Positions 44,644-54,682 are shown, numbered from the stretch's first letter. The stretch: 64,000 nt of DNA from Caulobacter sp. (GCA_017745235.1 JAGHZU010000005.1:62001-126000), one strand, 5' to 3'. Notes: a model not told the origin generated them from the sequence alone. Translations and numbers: made by a program.

Positions 44644-46353
44644 ATGAATGACCAATCTGAACCACCGTCCGACGCTGAACTCCTCACCCTGTTCGCACCT
44701 GCCACACCCGCAGCCGGGCTCATCGCTCGACTTGAGGATCTCAGCAGCAAAGCGGCGATGGAGGCTGGCGCCCGATGCGCCAAACTTCACAACGCCGGGG
44801 AGTTGGACGCTCGTCGTCTGATGCACGATCCGGCGCTGGCCAATCATGAAAGTTGGCAGCTCTTCCCGTTTCATTCTTTCGTCGATGGCGTTGTGGCCGA
44901 TCTGGACATCTCCGTGGATGAGATGATCGCTTTTCTACCCGCCGTGGCGCCGCCGTCGCAGGACTCAGGCCTCCCTCTCGGTGGGTTTAAGCGTTGGTGC
45001 CAAGCCGATGCACGTCGCTGGGCGGCGATTGCCGGCGAGGCCAAGGCGGGCAACGCCACAGTGACCCCGTTCGTAAGCGTCGCCCTGCAGGCAAGCGACG
45101 ACCTCGATCTTATCTCCGAGTTCATTCACTTGGGAGGGAGCGATCGGGCTATGGCGATCCACGCGTTGGGTCACCTATCGACGACAGGCGACCTACCAGA
45201 TCGCACGCTGACGTTGCTCCAAAGCCTTCTTGGTGAAGAAGATCAGGTCAACGCAGACCTCGTCTTCTCGGCAAGCTGGGTTTGTGACCATGCGGCCGGG
45301 AGGGTGCAATCGGCCTACGAACGCCTGATCGCCAAGGCCGCGCCGCTAGCAGGTCCCAAGACGGTCAAAGAGTTCGCGCGCATTCCCCAGCTGTTCTCCA
45401 AGCTCCTAACGCCTGCGATCGCTGCATCCGTGGCGAGCGCTCTTGATCGGACGGACCTCGACGACGCCAATGCCGTTGCGAACCTCGACCAAGGCCTTCG
45501 CCAGCTCCTCCGCAGCGGCTTTGAAAAGCAGGCGATCGACATCGTCAGCCGCATCTTGTCCACGGAGGGGCACGCGCTGACGTTGTCAGATTTTGACGAC
45601 TTTGGCGGCGCGCTCAAGGCCGCCGGCTTGCGTGACCAGACGATGGTGAGGTGGCTGCTGTCGGGTGAGCCCGCCTTATGCCGGGAGATGACGAGCCTGC
45701 TCGACGTGATGCGGTCTGAAGGCTCACCGCTGAAGATCACCGATGATGACCTCGCCCTCTCCGACGAGGACTTGATGTATCTCTGCCGGAAATCTGCGGG
45801 TTTCCTCTTTTCCAAGCCGGTGTCGGCGGCGTCGATCTTGGTGGCCGTATTGCGCGTCGCGAACGCCCAGGTCGCCGACCAGGTCAGCGCTCTCCTGTTC
45901 GATCCCTTGCTGACGAATTTTCCAGGCTCGGTTACCCGCTATTTGGAAAGCCTGCCAAGGACCGACCGTGCTTATGCCGGCTCCCGAGCCGCCCTTGAGC
46001 GGTCCCAGTCCTACGAGGACGACCTATCGTCGGTCGGTCGCCTCCGGGAGTTAGCGCCCAGTGAGGAACAGCGTCAAACCCAGCATCGCATTGAGCGCGA
46101 GGAGCATCGACGCATCAGCAAGGAGGCGTCGGACAAGTCGATTTTCGCGAGGATCTTTACAAAGAAGCTGGTCCTGCACGGGCGAAAGGTCCGCAGTGTG
46201 GTCCCACCCCTTGGCAGCGGGGCGCCGCGCGTGATGGAGACCGAACTTCACGGCCAGTCGTACAGCTACGAACTTGCACGCGGAGAGATCGCGGACACGG
46301 TCGGTGTCCACTACCAATTGTTCCGCTTTAAGCGGGAGCGTCGCCCGACATGA
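44644..46353 (+). CDS. Hypothetical helical protein, first gene of a two-gene operon
   Basis: I do not recognise this 569-residue protein. Most of it is predicted helical, with repeated ALxxAG/LLxSGF-like stretches suggestive of HEAT- or ARM-type solenoid repeats (about 100-430). A charged helix (EEQRQTQHRIEREEHRRIS) and a beta-rich basic tail from 510 (FTKKLVLHGRKVRSVVPPLG) follow. There is no signal peptide or membrane span. Its stop overlaps the start of the next gene (ATGA), so the two are made together. A recognition or scaffold role beside a nuclease-like partner is inferred only from context in a defence-rich stretch. Confidence 0.7.
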   Translation: MNDQSEPPSDAELLTLFAPATPAAGLIARLEDLSSKAAMEAGARCAKLHNAGELDARRLMHDPALANHESWQLFPFHSFVDGVVADLDISVDEMIAFLPAVAPPSQDSGLPLGGFKRWCQADARRWAAIAGEAKAGNATVTPFVSVALQASDDLDLISEFIHLGGSDRAMAIHALGHLSTTGDLPDRTLTLLQSLLGEEDQVNADLVFSASWVCDHAAGRVQSAYERLIAKAAPLAGPKTVKEFARIPQLFSKLLTPAIAASVASALDRTDLDDANAVANLDQGLRQLLRSGFEKQAIDIVSRILSTEGHALTLSDFDDFGGALKAAGLRDQTMVRWLLSGEPALCREMTSLLDVMRSEGSPLKITDDDLALSDEDLMYLCRKSAGFLFSKPVSAASILVAVLRVANAQVADQVSALLFDPLLTNFPGSVTRYLESLPRTDRAYAGSRAALERSQSYEDDLSSVGRLRELAPSEEQRQTQHRIEREEHRRISKEASDKSIFARIFTKKLVLHGRKVRSVVPPLGSGAPRVMETELHGQSYSYELARGEIADTVGVHYQLFRFKRERRPT

Positions 46354-48095
46354 AGCTGCTCCTTCGCGAATATCTCGGTGCGTTGCGCGAACGCGGTGAG
46401 CTCGATGCCATCCTACCGGATCTGCTCAGTGCGTTGGGCCACACCGTGTTGTGGCGTCCAGGGGTCGGGACGACGCAGCATGGCGTCGACTTCGCGTCGG
46501 TCGGCCCCGACGAAAATGGGCGCCGGACGCTTTATCTCTTCGTCATCAAGGCTGGCGACCTCACCCGCGCGGACTGGAGCGCTACACCACAGGGCGTCCA
46601 GGCCTCTCTCGACGAGATCCTCTATGTCTTCCTAAAAACCCGCGTCCGGCCTGAACACAAGAAGCTGCCAGTAGCCATCTGCATCTGCTTTGGCGGCGAC
46701 TATCTCGAACCGGTGCAATTGCTTGCCACCGGCTACATCGAACAACACACGACATCCACGCGCCGCTACGAAATCTGGCACGGCGATCATCTGGCGAACG
46801 CCCTGCTCAGCGGCGTCTTGCGAGAGGATTTGCTGCCCAAGCCTCTGAGATCGTCATTTCAGAAGGCGCTGGCGATGCTCGACGAGCCGGATGTCGCCGT
46901 CCATCACTTCGGTCGGCTCGTGGCCCAACTCCTTGAGCGCGCCGCCGCCGAGCCCAAGGCCAAAATCGCCGCCTTGAGGCAACTCTATATCGCACTCTGG
47001 GTCCTCTACGTGTGGGCGCGGGACGCCGAAAACTTAGAAGCCCCCTGCAAGGCCAGCGAGCTTGCTGTTCTGGCGTCCTGGGAAATGGTTCGCCCCCATC
47101 TGGGCAAGAAATCCAAGGCCACCGACGCCCTGCTGCGTGGGGTCGACCAAGTCATCAAGCTTCACATTCGGATCAATGAGAGCTTCCTCGAAAGCCGGGT
47201 GTTTCCCCATGCTGACAAGCTCCATGCCCTGTCGTTGGCCGTAGGGACGCGCCGGTCGCTCGACATCAATCTCAGGCTCTTCGACCTCTTGGGTCGCCTC
47301 ACCATGCAGGGCCTATGGCTGCTGTACCTCTTCCAGCGCGCGACAGAGGGCGACAAGGGACCGCTTAAGACGCAGCTGGATCGCTACGTCGATCGCATGT
47401 TCGCACTCATCGCCAACAATCCGTCCCTATGCCTGCCAGTCAAAGACGAGCACGCCACCGAGGTCGCCCTGGCCCTCATTCTCTGGTCAGGGGTTGCGGT
47501 TGACGCCGATGATGGTCGCGCGTGGATCGCCGAGATGGTCGGGCGCTTGGGGTTCGCCCTGAAATCGCACGGCCTCTACACCTGCCATCTGAGCGACTAC
47601 GCGGATCTTGCGGTGCACCCGGTGAGCTCGGACGAGGCCTATCGTCAAGAGGTCACTCAGGCCAGCACCTTGGTTCCGCTGCTGGCGGCCTGGGCGCATG
47701 CCGCCGGCCTGGATGAAACTGTTGCGGTTCTCGACCATCTCGCGAAGACCGTACTCGCGCACTGCAGTTTTCAAACTTGGTTGCCTGACGCCACCTCGGA
47801 AGACGCCCTCTACATCGGCGGCGCGACGCACGGGGCGGCCCTCACCGACCTGCCTGTTACGGCCGAGGGCGTGCCCCTGCTGGCGCTCCTTGCCGAGGAA
47901 GCAAAGAACAACGCCTCATTTCATCAACTATCGGCCATCCGCTCCGGTATGTGGCCGGTGGCTTTGATGGCCTTCCGGGCTCAGCGACTTCCGATCCCCC
48001 CTACTTTCTGGATCGATATCCTTGCCCCCGCAGAAGGGTTCCCGCCCTATGCCGACGTTGCAGTTCCAATGCAGCTCAACGACGGCCAAGACTGA
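46350..48095 (+). CDS. Restriction-endonuclease-like protein, second gene of a two-gene operon
   Basis: A 581-residue protein. The N-terminal 80 residues look like a Mrr/PD-(D/E)xK fold: LLSALGHTVLWRPGVGTTQHGVDF with Asp47, then LYLFVIKAGDL with Lys67. The usual Glu or Gln two residues before the lysine is Val65, so catalysis may be altered or lost. The rest (about 170-580) is helical without a recognised domain. It overlaps the upstream gene by 4 nt. I infer a DNA-targeting effector of a two-component defence system; a non-catalytic DNA-binding role is the main alternative. Confidence 0.65.
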   Translation: MKLLLREYLGALRERGELDAILPDLLSALGHTVLWRPGVGTTQHGVDFASVGPDENGRRTLYLFVIKAGDLTRADWSATPQGVQASLDEILYVFLKTRVRPEHKKLPVAICICFGGDYLEPVQLLATGYIEQHTTSTRRYEIWHGDHLANALLSGVLREDLLPKPLRSSFQKALAMLDEPDVAVHHFGRLVAQLLERAAAEPKAKIAALRQLYIALWVLYVWARDAENLEAPCKASELAVLASWEMVRPHLGKKSKATDALLRGVDQVIKLHIRINESFLESRVFPHADKLHALSLAVGTRRSLDINLRLFDLLGRLTMQGLWLLYLFQRATEGDKGPLKTQLDRYVDRMFALIANNPSLCLPVKDEHATEVALALILWSGVAVDADDGRAWIAEMVGRLGFALKSHGLYTCHLSDYADLAVHPVSSDEAYRQEVTQASTLVPLLAAWAHAAGLDETVAVLDHLAKTVLAHCSFQTWLPDATSEDALYIGGATHGAALTDLPVTAEGVPLLALLAEEAKNNASFHQLSAIRSGMWPVALMAFRAQRLPIPPTFWIDILAPAEGFPPYADVAVPMQLNDGQD

Positions 48096-48223
48096 GTTCC
48101 GGCGGCTGCCGACGACACGACAGCCCCCTCGCTGCGCAAGCCTTCACATCGCTACACCCGCGGGTCTTAGGCCAACGCCTGCCCCCTCGCGCGCGGAGCT
48201 CGAATAGCGGAAGCGAGGCGGAC

Positions 48224-48439
48224 CTAGTCGGTGGCATACCGGAAGTAGCCCGCGATCCGCGCGAACGCGGAGCAAAGCGCCTCCCCATCCTCGTGCGATA
48301 GGATGATCGACTCCCGCCCGATCTTCAGGAAGAGCTGCGGGCCGTCTCCGGCGTAGCCGGTTGTCCCACATTCGATCTCTAGCGATCCTTCACCCGCCGC
48401 ATCAGCGACGGTGCGCTCAAAGTACGAAATCGTGCCCAT
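48224..48439 (-). CDS. Small conserved-looking hypothetical protein
   Basis: The 71-residue protein has balanced composition (SLEIECGTTGYAGDGPQLFL, then IGRESIILSHEDGEALCSAF) and a strong GGGGGAAG 6 nt before ATG 48439. It lies antisense in the gap between the two-gene operon and the large NTPase gene. Function unknown. The rest of the gap 48,096-48,615 shows no other gene. Confidence 0.6.
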   Translation of the reverse strand: MGTISYFERTVADAAGEGSLEIECGTTGYAGDGPQLFLKIGRESIILSHEDGEALCSAFARIAGYFRYATD

Positions 48440-48615
48440 GCGGACTTCCCCCTCATGAAATCGCCGTTGCCCACTCGCTCCTGATCGCGGCGCAGCAATC
48501 CTGGATTGGCTTGAAGCTTAGCAGCCAGCTTTGTGAGAGGGTGGTTGTCAACAAAGCAGCGCTTGGTCTCTCATCAAGAATGCGCGGTTCCGCTTAAGGT
48601 TGATATTCTAGGTCC

Positions 48616-51600
48616 ATGATCAGAGGCGGAATCGCCGACAAGCTCGGCAACGACTACGAGGGACTGTGGGCGCTCAATCAAGCTCTCCAGGTTCTGCACG
48701 GATTTGCCGACGAGATCCGGCTTGAGCCCTTCGACGAGGGCGGTGCAGGTTTCGAATTTCGGGTCCGAACGGGTGACGCCGACGTTTGGCATCAGTGCAA
48801 ACGCCGTCGCGTCAGCGGCAGTTGGACGATCCGTGCTCTTGAGGTCGAAGAGGTGCTTGCCGCTTTCGCGCGCAAGCTCCCCAACCCTCGAAACACCTGT
48901 GTTTTTGTGTCGTCCGATGGAGCTCAGGCGCTCAAGACCCTCCTGGACAAAGCCAGTCTCGTTGAGGGTCTCGCGCCTTTTGTCGCCAGTCTTGGCGACG
49001 CCGACGCCCTCGAGCTTAAAGCGCTCCGTACAGCCTGGAACGTCGACGACACCACAGCCTTCGATTGGCTGCGCCGCTGTCGCGTCGAAACCGTCTCGAC
49101 AACGAGCCTTCTGGATCAAATCGACTCCATCTGCCGCCTCACCTTCTCCGCCTCCGCCAAGCTTTGCCGCGAGCGCCTAGCGGCATACCTCGACGACCAT
49201 CTGACGATCCACCTGACAACCGCGGCCCTGCGTGACGCTGTCCAGGGGTTGGATTTGGGCTGGAAAGCTGGGTTCGATCCAACGCTCGACGACCGGCTTG
49301 CACGAGCGACCGACGACTACCTCGGCACCCTGACTCTTCCCCTTCCGACTACAGTCGTCGATGGGGCTATAGCGCCCGTCGTGGCAGAGGCGCTGGACGG
49401 CCCCGCCAAGATCGTCGTCGTGGCCGGCGGGGCCGGCAGCGGCAAAAGCCTCGCCATGTCGAGCATCGTTGCGTCGGCCCGCCAACGCGACTGGCCCATC
49501 CTGGCGCTACGCGTCGATCGGTTCCTGGCTTGCCAGAGCCCCGAGGAGTTGGGCGAGGTCTTGCTGGACCGTCGGCAAAGCCCGGTTGGCGCCCTTGGGA
49601 ACCGCCATCCCCGCAGGCCGACCGTCCTATTGATCGACCAAGTCGATGCGGTCAGCGAAGCCTCTGGGCGGTCCAGCCAGATGCGGGACCAGATTTTCCG
49701 GATGATCGAGGACAGCGGCCTTTATCGCCAGATGAAAGTCGTCATCGCCTGTCGAAGCTATGACCTCGAACACGATCGACGTCTGGGCGGGCAAGCGTCT
49801 TTGCCATGGTCCAAAGCGATCAAGCTTGAACCACTCGCCTGGGACAATGGCGTCCTACCCGTTCTCAAGACGTTGGGACTTGGCGCTCGGAGCTACTCCG
49901 ACCACGAGAGGCGTTTACTGGCGATACCGATCAATCTCCAGCTTTTCGCTCGACTGCATCTGGCAGGTGAACGCGTCGATGGCGAACTGTCGGCTGCGCG
50001 GCTTTTCGACCGGCTGCTGGAGGTGCGAGCTCGGGAATTTCGAGAGCTTGGCATCCCCTGGACGCCTCAAGCCGCGCTTGGCCAAGTCGCGGTTCACATG
50101 AGCGACAACCAAGAACTTACCGCGCCGCCAAGCGTGGTCGCCGCCTACCCCGGAGCACTCGATCACCTTGCCTCCGCCGGGCTGATCACGGTCGCCGGCG
50201 GTAAGTTGCAGTTCGCTCACGAGTCGTTCTTTGACCATGTCTTCGCTAGCAACTTCATCGCCAGCGGCGTGGGGGTCCCTGATCTGCTCCGCCGCGATGA
50301 ACAACGATTGTTTCGGCGCACCCAAGTTCGACAGATCTTTTCGCGACTTCGCGACCAGGGCGCGCGCAGTTATCTGGGCAACCTTCGAGCGGTCATCGAG
50401 GCCGAAGACGTCCGCTATCTGGTCAAGGACGCCGTCGCCCAATGGCTTGGCGCGATAGACGACCCCACACCGGCCGAGCGACGCTTGGTCGATGGTTGGT
50501 TCCAGGACGGGCACCGGTACCAACAGTTGGCGCGGATTGCGCTGACAGGCGTCAACTGGACCCAAACCCTGATCGATGGCGGCCAGATCCGACGCTGGCT
50601 CGATGATGGCGGTGACCGCAAGGCGCTGGCGTTGTGGGCCCTACGTCGCGCCGCGGTTACCCATGCCGCGGTCATCGCCCCGCTTCTGCGCGAATGGTGG
50701 GGTCGCGATGAGGCGAGGACCATTGAGCTGACTGAGTGGTTCCAGGCCCTCTATCCAGAGGGCGAAATCGGCGCCTTGGCCGACCTCTACGCCGATCTGA
50801 TCAATGCTTATCCGAAAGAGCGTCTAGAGAGCCAAGGCTTCTGGACGCTGTGCGATCTAGGCCCCTGGGAGAGCAAAAAGCAAGGTTTGGGCCCTCGCGT
50901 GCTGGATCTTTGGCTGACCAAATGGATGCGGGAGCGCCCGGACGATCACCCCTTCGACGAGAACATCAACCAGAACGGAGAACACTGGCTGCGCGAAGTC
51001 GCAGACGGCCACCCGCTCGCTTTCGCTCGGTCCGTTTTACCGCATTTTTCCAGGGCCTGCGTCCGGGAGCAGGAGCGCCTCGCATCCGGAGACCTGCCTC
51101 ACCCGACGATCAGAGTACCTCTGGATCCAGACCTCAGAGACAGCGTCGTCAGCAACTTGAAGCGCGCGTTGGAAGCGACCGCGCGTCAGGACGCTGATTT
51201 GGCCGCAGCGCTCCTCGACGAGATGACGGTCGACACTGGCCCGATCCATCTCCTGCGCCTGGCGGCGATTGCTGCGAACCCCTCGGCTTTGGCGATGCGG
51301 CTACCAGCGCTCATCCGCACCAAGGGAATTTTCGAGATCGGCTACTCAAGCGCAGCCTGGCGCCCCTTCGCCGGAGCTGCCAAAGCTGCCTTTCCTCACC
51401 TTCCCGAAGCGGTGCGCGGTGAGATTGAGTGCGCGATCTTCGCTTACCGCCCAGAGCTCGACTACGCCAGGGACTGCGCCAAACGCGAGCCTGGAAGCCT
51501 GCCCGCCGGTTGGGGGCCCACCAAAATCAGCGACGTGCTCTCGCACACCGGTCGCGACGAACGGGCCATCCTCGACACGATCGGAAGGGCGTTGCTGACC

Positions 51601-53124
51601 CCCACGGCGCAACGGCGCCTCGATGAGCTCGATCGCAAGTTCAGGGGGCAGCCCCACCCGAAAGCTGGCGGCGGCGGTGGGATGGTCCGCTCGCCGATCC
51701 CCGAAGATCGTGTCCGGTTGATGTCCGACGAGGCCTGGCTATCCGCGATGGACCGCTACAAGGACGAGTCGGGGCACATCTACATGCCCGATCACGTCGT
51801 CGGGGGCGCGCGTCAGCTTGCATCTACACTTGGAACTCTCGCCAAGGAGCAGCCTGCCCGCTTCGCCGCCCTGCTGAAGCGAATGCCCGCCTCGCTCAAT
51901 CCGCAGTACGCAGAGTCGATCGTTCATGGCCTTGGCGAAAGCAATGGCGATGGGACGAGCATCGCTGAAGCGATCTTCTTTGCGCTACGAAATCCCGATG
52001 CGGAGTGTGGGCGCTTCGTGGCCTGGACGGTTCGCCGCCATCCCGACGCCGCCCGCGATCAGTCAATCTTCGACATGATGCTTACCATGGCCGAGAGCGG
52101 AAACGCCAATGACCGGGCCGTGGGATCGCCCTCTGGGGAGGCGCGGGCGAAAACGACGGTGGGCGAACTTCTGCGAACGGGCGGTAACGCCGAGGCCAAT
52201 AGCATCAATGAAGAGCGCGGCTCAGCGTTCGAGGCGCTTTCGGCGGTCCTATGGCAGGACGGCGCGCGCCTCGACGCGATCGCCAGTCTCCTTGACCGCC
52301 GGATCGAAGCCGAGCCACTGAGCTCCGTCCGGATGGCCATGCTGTCGACGATAAATTCCGTCGCCAAACACGACGTTGCGGTCGGCTTGGATTTGCTGAA
52401 TCGCGTTGGCCGCCATGATCCGGAGACGCTGCTCAGTCGAAACGGGCGACACATACTTCGTTGGGCCAAACATCAAGACGGATACGACACTGAGATCACG
52501 ACCAACCTTATCGCCTCGCCCACTCAGTCGCATCAAGCGCTCGGCCTTCTGATCGAGGCTTCAAACGCCCTTGCAGACGACCAAGGCGCCCAGACTTTCC
52601 TGACCCACTTTCACACCCCGCTGGCCAGACAAGTGGCCGCGTTCATCGCCCGGGACAACCTTGAGGCGGGTCCGATCGGCGATCGATCCAGTTGCTGGCT
52701 TGAGACGCTCTGGAACGATCCCGATCCCGAAGTTCGTGCGGAGGCCGGAAGGGTCGCCTGGCGAAACGTGTTGGCGGCCGAAAGCCCGAGACGATCCCTT
52801 GTCGCTTGTTTTGTGACGTCTGCGGCGTTCGACGATGACCCGGGCCACTTTCTTCACGATCTGCAGGGCTGGGTGCCGTCCTATCCCGACGCAACCCTCA
52901 CCGCTGTGCGCAACATCATCGCACGCAGTCGCGATCAGACCCCTGAGCATCGCCGCGCCAGGTACATGTCCACACACTATCTCGGCGGCACCTTGGTGGC
53001 GCTCTACCGCCTCGTAGAATCCGATCCCGACCAGGAGCGCGAGTTGTTGGACCTCTTCGATGAGTACCTGGCGAGCGACCACTACGACATCCGATCTCAC
53101 ATCGGATCCTACGAGCGACACTAA
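48616..53124 (+). CDS. Nuclease-STAND NTPase, AVAST (Avs)-like defence protein
   Basis: A 1,502-residue protein. The N-terminal domain has Tyr14-Glu15, Glu47 and Gln60-Cys61-Lys62 (VWHQCKRRR), the layout of Cap4/DUF4297-type double-strand DNases. A P-loop follows: Walker A GGAGSGKS at 271-278 and Walker B TVLLIDQ with Asp341. IACRSYDLEHD is a sensor-like segment, and a winged-helix-like region follows. The last 900 residues are a helical solenoid that would be the sensor. This three-part order (nuclease, STAND NTPase, long repeat sensor) is that of Avs antiphage proteins, which detect conserved phage proteins and then degrade DNA. The sensor sequence itself is not one I can place in a numbered Avs type. 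Confidence 0.78.
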   Translation: MIRGGIADKLGNDYEGLWALNQALQVLHGFADEIRLEPFDEGGAGFEFRVRTGDADVWHQCKRRRVSGSWTIRALEVEEVLAAFARKLPNPRNTCVFVSSDGAQALKTLLDKASLVEGLAPFVASLGDADALELKALRTAWNVDDTTAFDWLRRCRVETVSTTSLLDQIDSICRLTFSASAKLCRERLAAYLDDHLTIHLTTAALRDAVQGLDLGWKAGFDPTLDDRLARATDDYLGTLTLPLPTTVVDGAIAPVVAEALDGPAKIVVVAGGAGSGKSLAMSSIVASARQRDWPILALRVDRFLACQSPEELGEVLLDRRQSPVGALGNRHPRRPTVLLIDQVDAVSEASGRSSQMRDQIFRMIEDSGLYRQMKVVIACRSYDLEHDRRLGGQASLPWSKAIKLEPLAWDNGVLPVLKTLGLGARSYSDHERRLLAIPINLQLFARLHLAGERVDGELSAARLFDRLLEVRAREFRELGIPWTPQAALGQVAVHMSDNQELTAPPSVVAAYPGALDHLASAGLITVAGGKLQFAHESFFDHVFASNFIASGVGVPDLLRRDEQRLFRRTQVRQIFSRLRDQGARSYLGNLRAVIEAEDVRYLVKDAVAQWLGAIDDPTPAERRLVDGWFQDGHRYQQLARIALTGVNWTQTLIDGGQIRRWLDDGGDRKALALWALRRAAVTHAAVIAPLLREWWGRDEARTIELTEWFQALYPEGEIGALADLYADLINAYPKERLESQGFWTLCDLGPWESKKQGLGPRVLDLWLTKWMRERPDDHPFDENINQNGEHWLREVADGHPLAFARSVLPHFSRACVREQERLASGDLPHPTIRVPLDPDLRDSVVSNLKRALEATARQDADLAAALLDEMTVDTGPIHLLRLAAIAANPSALAMRLPALIRTKGIFEIGYSSAAWRPFAGAAKAAFPHLPEAVRGEIECAIFAYRPELDYARDCAKREPGSLPAGWGPTKISDVLSHTGRDERAILDTIGRALLTPTAQRRLDELDRKFRGQPHPKAGGGGGMVRSPIPEDRVRLMSDEAWLSAMDRYKDESGHIYMPDHVVGGARQLASTLGTLAKEQPARFAALLKRMPASLNPQYAESIVHGLGESNGDGTSIAEAIFFALRNPDAECGRFVAWTVRRHPDAARDQSIFDMMLTMAESGNANDRAVGSPSGEARAKTTVGELLRTGGNAEANSINEERGSAFEALSAVLWQDGARLDAIASLLDRRIEAEPLSSVRMAMLSTINSVAKHDVAVGLDLLNRVGRHDPETLLSRNGRHILRWAKHQDGYDTEITTNLIASPTQSHQALGLLIEASNALADDQGAQTFLTHFHTPLARQVAAFIARDNLEAGPIGDRSSCWLETLWNDPDPEVRAEAGRVAWRNVLAAESPRRSLVACFVTSAAFDDDPGHFLHDLQGWVPSYPDATLTAVRNIIARSRDQTPEHRRARYMSTHYLGGTLVALYRLVESDPDQERELLDLFDEYLASDHYDIRSHIGSYERH

Positions 53125-53285
53125 GAGCCGCGACGAGATCCGATAGATCGGCAGGCCCTGCGCCCAGAGACCCGACGCCCGCGCAGCGGCGCCGCCGCGA
53201 ACAGAGGAAGAGACGGTGAAAGGGGCTCTACGACGGGTCTAGGTCGAGAGAGAGGCTCTCGGCGGACTCGTCCAGGAGTTCCGCC

Positions 53286-54491
53286 ATGATCCCCCACCAA
53301 GCCCCACCGTCCCGCGCCACGGATGACGCCGTCTCCGGCGCCTATGCCGTCGATATCTCGCGAGGCCAGCGCCTCGGCCGGGCCTCATCCGAATGGTTCG
53401 CCCGCCCAGACGACGAGCGCTACCTGTCGCTGTCGGAGCTCTACAGCGCCGTGCGCGGTCGGGCTGAACGGGCGCGCACCCGGGTTCTGGAGACCCAGGC
53501 CCTGCGGGTCGAGGCCGGACGCGACCATCCCGAACGCCTAAGCCTGATCCTGCCCAAGAGCGACGAGCGCATCGCGCCGACCCACTGGTCGTTCAGTCAG
53601 CTGTGCGGCCTGGTCGGGGCGCCGGCCGGCTACCTCCGCGGCCTCCCCGCGCCGCTGGCCGGGGTCAATCTGCAGCACGGCCTGCTCGATCATCGCGCCG
53701 AGCTGATCAAGACCCTGGAGATGGATGATGGTCGGGTGGAGCTTCGAGCGGTTACCGGCCCCGACTATGGCCGGATCTGGGACCACGAACTCGTCGAGGC
53801 AGTGATGCGTATCGCTGGGAACGGCACGGGCGACACCCGTTGGAAGGTGCCGGGCGTGCTCGACTGGTCGATCATGACCCACAACCCGTTCGTGGAGGTC
53901 ACCAAGGACACCACGACCCTCTACGCCAGCGACCGGGACGTCTTCCTGTTCCTAGTCGACGACGCCCATCCGATCGAAGCCGGCCGCCTGCCGAACGGTG
54001 AGCCTGACCTCTATTTCCGGGGCTTCTACTGCTGGAACAGCGAGGTGGGCTCCAAGACCCTGGGCATCGCCACCTTCTACCTGCGGGCTGTCTGCATGAA
54101 CCGCAATATCTGGGGCGCTGAGGGTTTCCAGGAGCTGTCGATCCGCCACAGCAAGTTCGCCGCCCGCCGCTTCGCCGCCCAGGCCGCCCCAGCCTTGGAG
54201 ACCTTCGCCACCTCCTCCTCACGCGACTTCGTCACCGGGATCGCCGCGGCCCGCGCCGCCGTCGTCGCCCGCAAGGACGAGGAGCGCGAAACGTTCCTGC
54301 GCAAGCGCGGCTTCTCCAAGACCGACACCGGCAAGATCATCGCCACGGTGCTGTCCGAGGAGGGCCATCCGCCGGAGTCGATTTTCGACTTCGTGCAGGG
54401 CATCACCGCCGTCGCGCGTGAAAAGCCGCATCAGGACGCGCGGCTGGAGCTGGAGGCCAAGGCCGGACGCCTGTTGGCCAGCGTCGGATAG
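53286..54491 (+). CDS. DUF932 (phage/plasmid-related, LGT family) protein
   Basis: The 401-residue protein matches the DUF932 pattern: WSFSQLCGLVGAPAGYLRGLP, ITGPDYGRIWDHELVEAV-like text, a central YASDRDVFLFLVDDAHPIE, GFYCWNSEVGSKTLGIATFYLRAVC (in part) and the final TVLSEEGHPPESIFDFVQG. Members are found on plasmids, phages and ICEs; the molecular role is unclear. AGGAG lies 8 nt before the ATG. It opens the conserved backbone module of the element. Confidence 0.85.
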   Translation: MIPHQAPPSRATDDAVSGAYAVDISRGQRLGRASSEWFARPDDERYLSLSELYSAVRGRAERARTRVLETQALRVEAGRDHPERLSLILPKSDERIAPTHWSFSQLCGLVGAPAGYLRGLPAPLAGVNLQHGLLDHRAELIKTLEMDDGRVELRAVTGPDYGRIWDHELVEAVMRIAGNGTGDTRWKVPGVLDWSIMTHNPFVEVTKDTTTLYASDRDVFLFLVDDAHPIEAGRLPNGEPDLYFRGFYCWNSEVGSKTLGIATFYLRAVCMNRNIWGAEGFQELSIRHSKFAARRFAAQAAPALETFATSSSRDFVTGIAAARAAVVARKDEERETFLRKRGFSKTDTGKIIATVLSEEGHPPESIFDFVQGITAVAREKPHQDARLELEAKAGRLLASVG

Positions 54492-54532
54492 CCGGATGAC
54501 CGGAGCCTCGGGTCTACGGGGCTCCGGATTAT

Positions 54533-54662
54533 CGCCGTTGCGGATTTGCGGTTTTCCGCAACGGCGGCATGTCGACCTTGCGGACTTGCGGCGGCCCGAT
54601 CCTCCGGCAATCCGCAAGCCCGGACATCCGGCGCCCCGCGTCGCCGCGGGCGCGGATGTCCG
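54533..54662. repeat. TTGCGGA repeat cluster plus long stem-loop
   Basis: TTGCGG-type heptamers occur forward at 54538, 54546, 54578 and 54586 (two tandem pairs with 8-nt period) and inverted at 54555 and 54611. Copies 54533-54544 and 54555-54566 form perfect 12-nt arms. A second structure at 54621-54662 pairs about 20 nt with two bulges (CGGACATCC with GGATGTCCG outside, CCCGCG with CGCGGG inside). The cluster lies between convergent genes, so termination, or an iteron/partition site near the ParB-like gene, are both possible. Confidence 0.6.
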
Positions 54663-54682
54663 TATCGCCGGCTTTACGCCGT

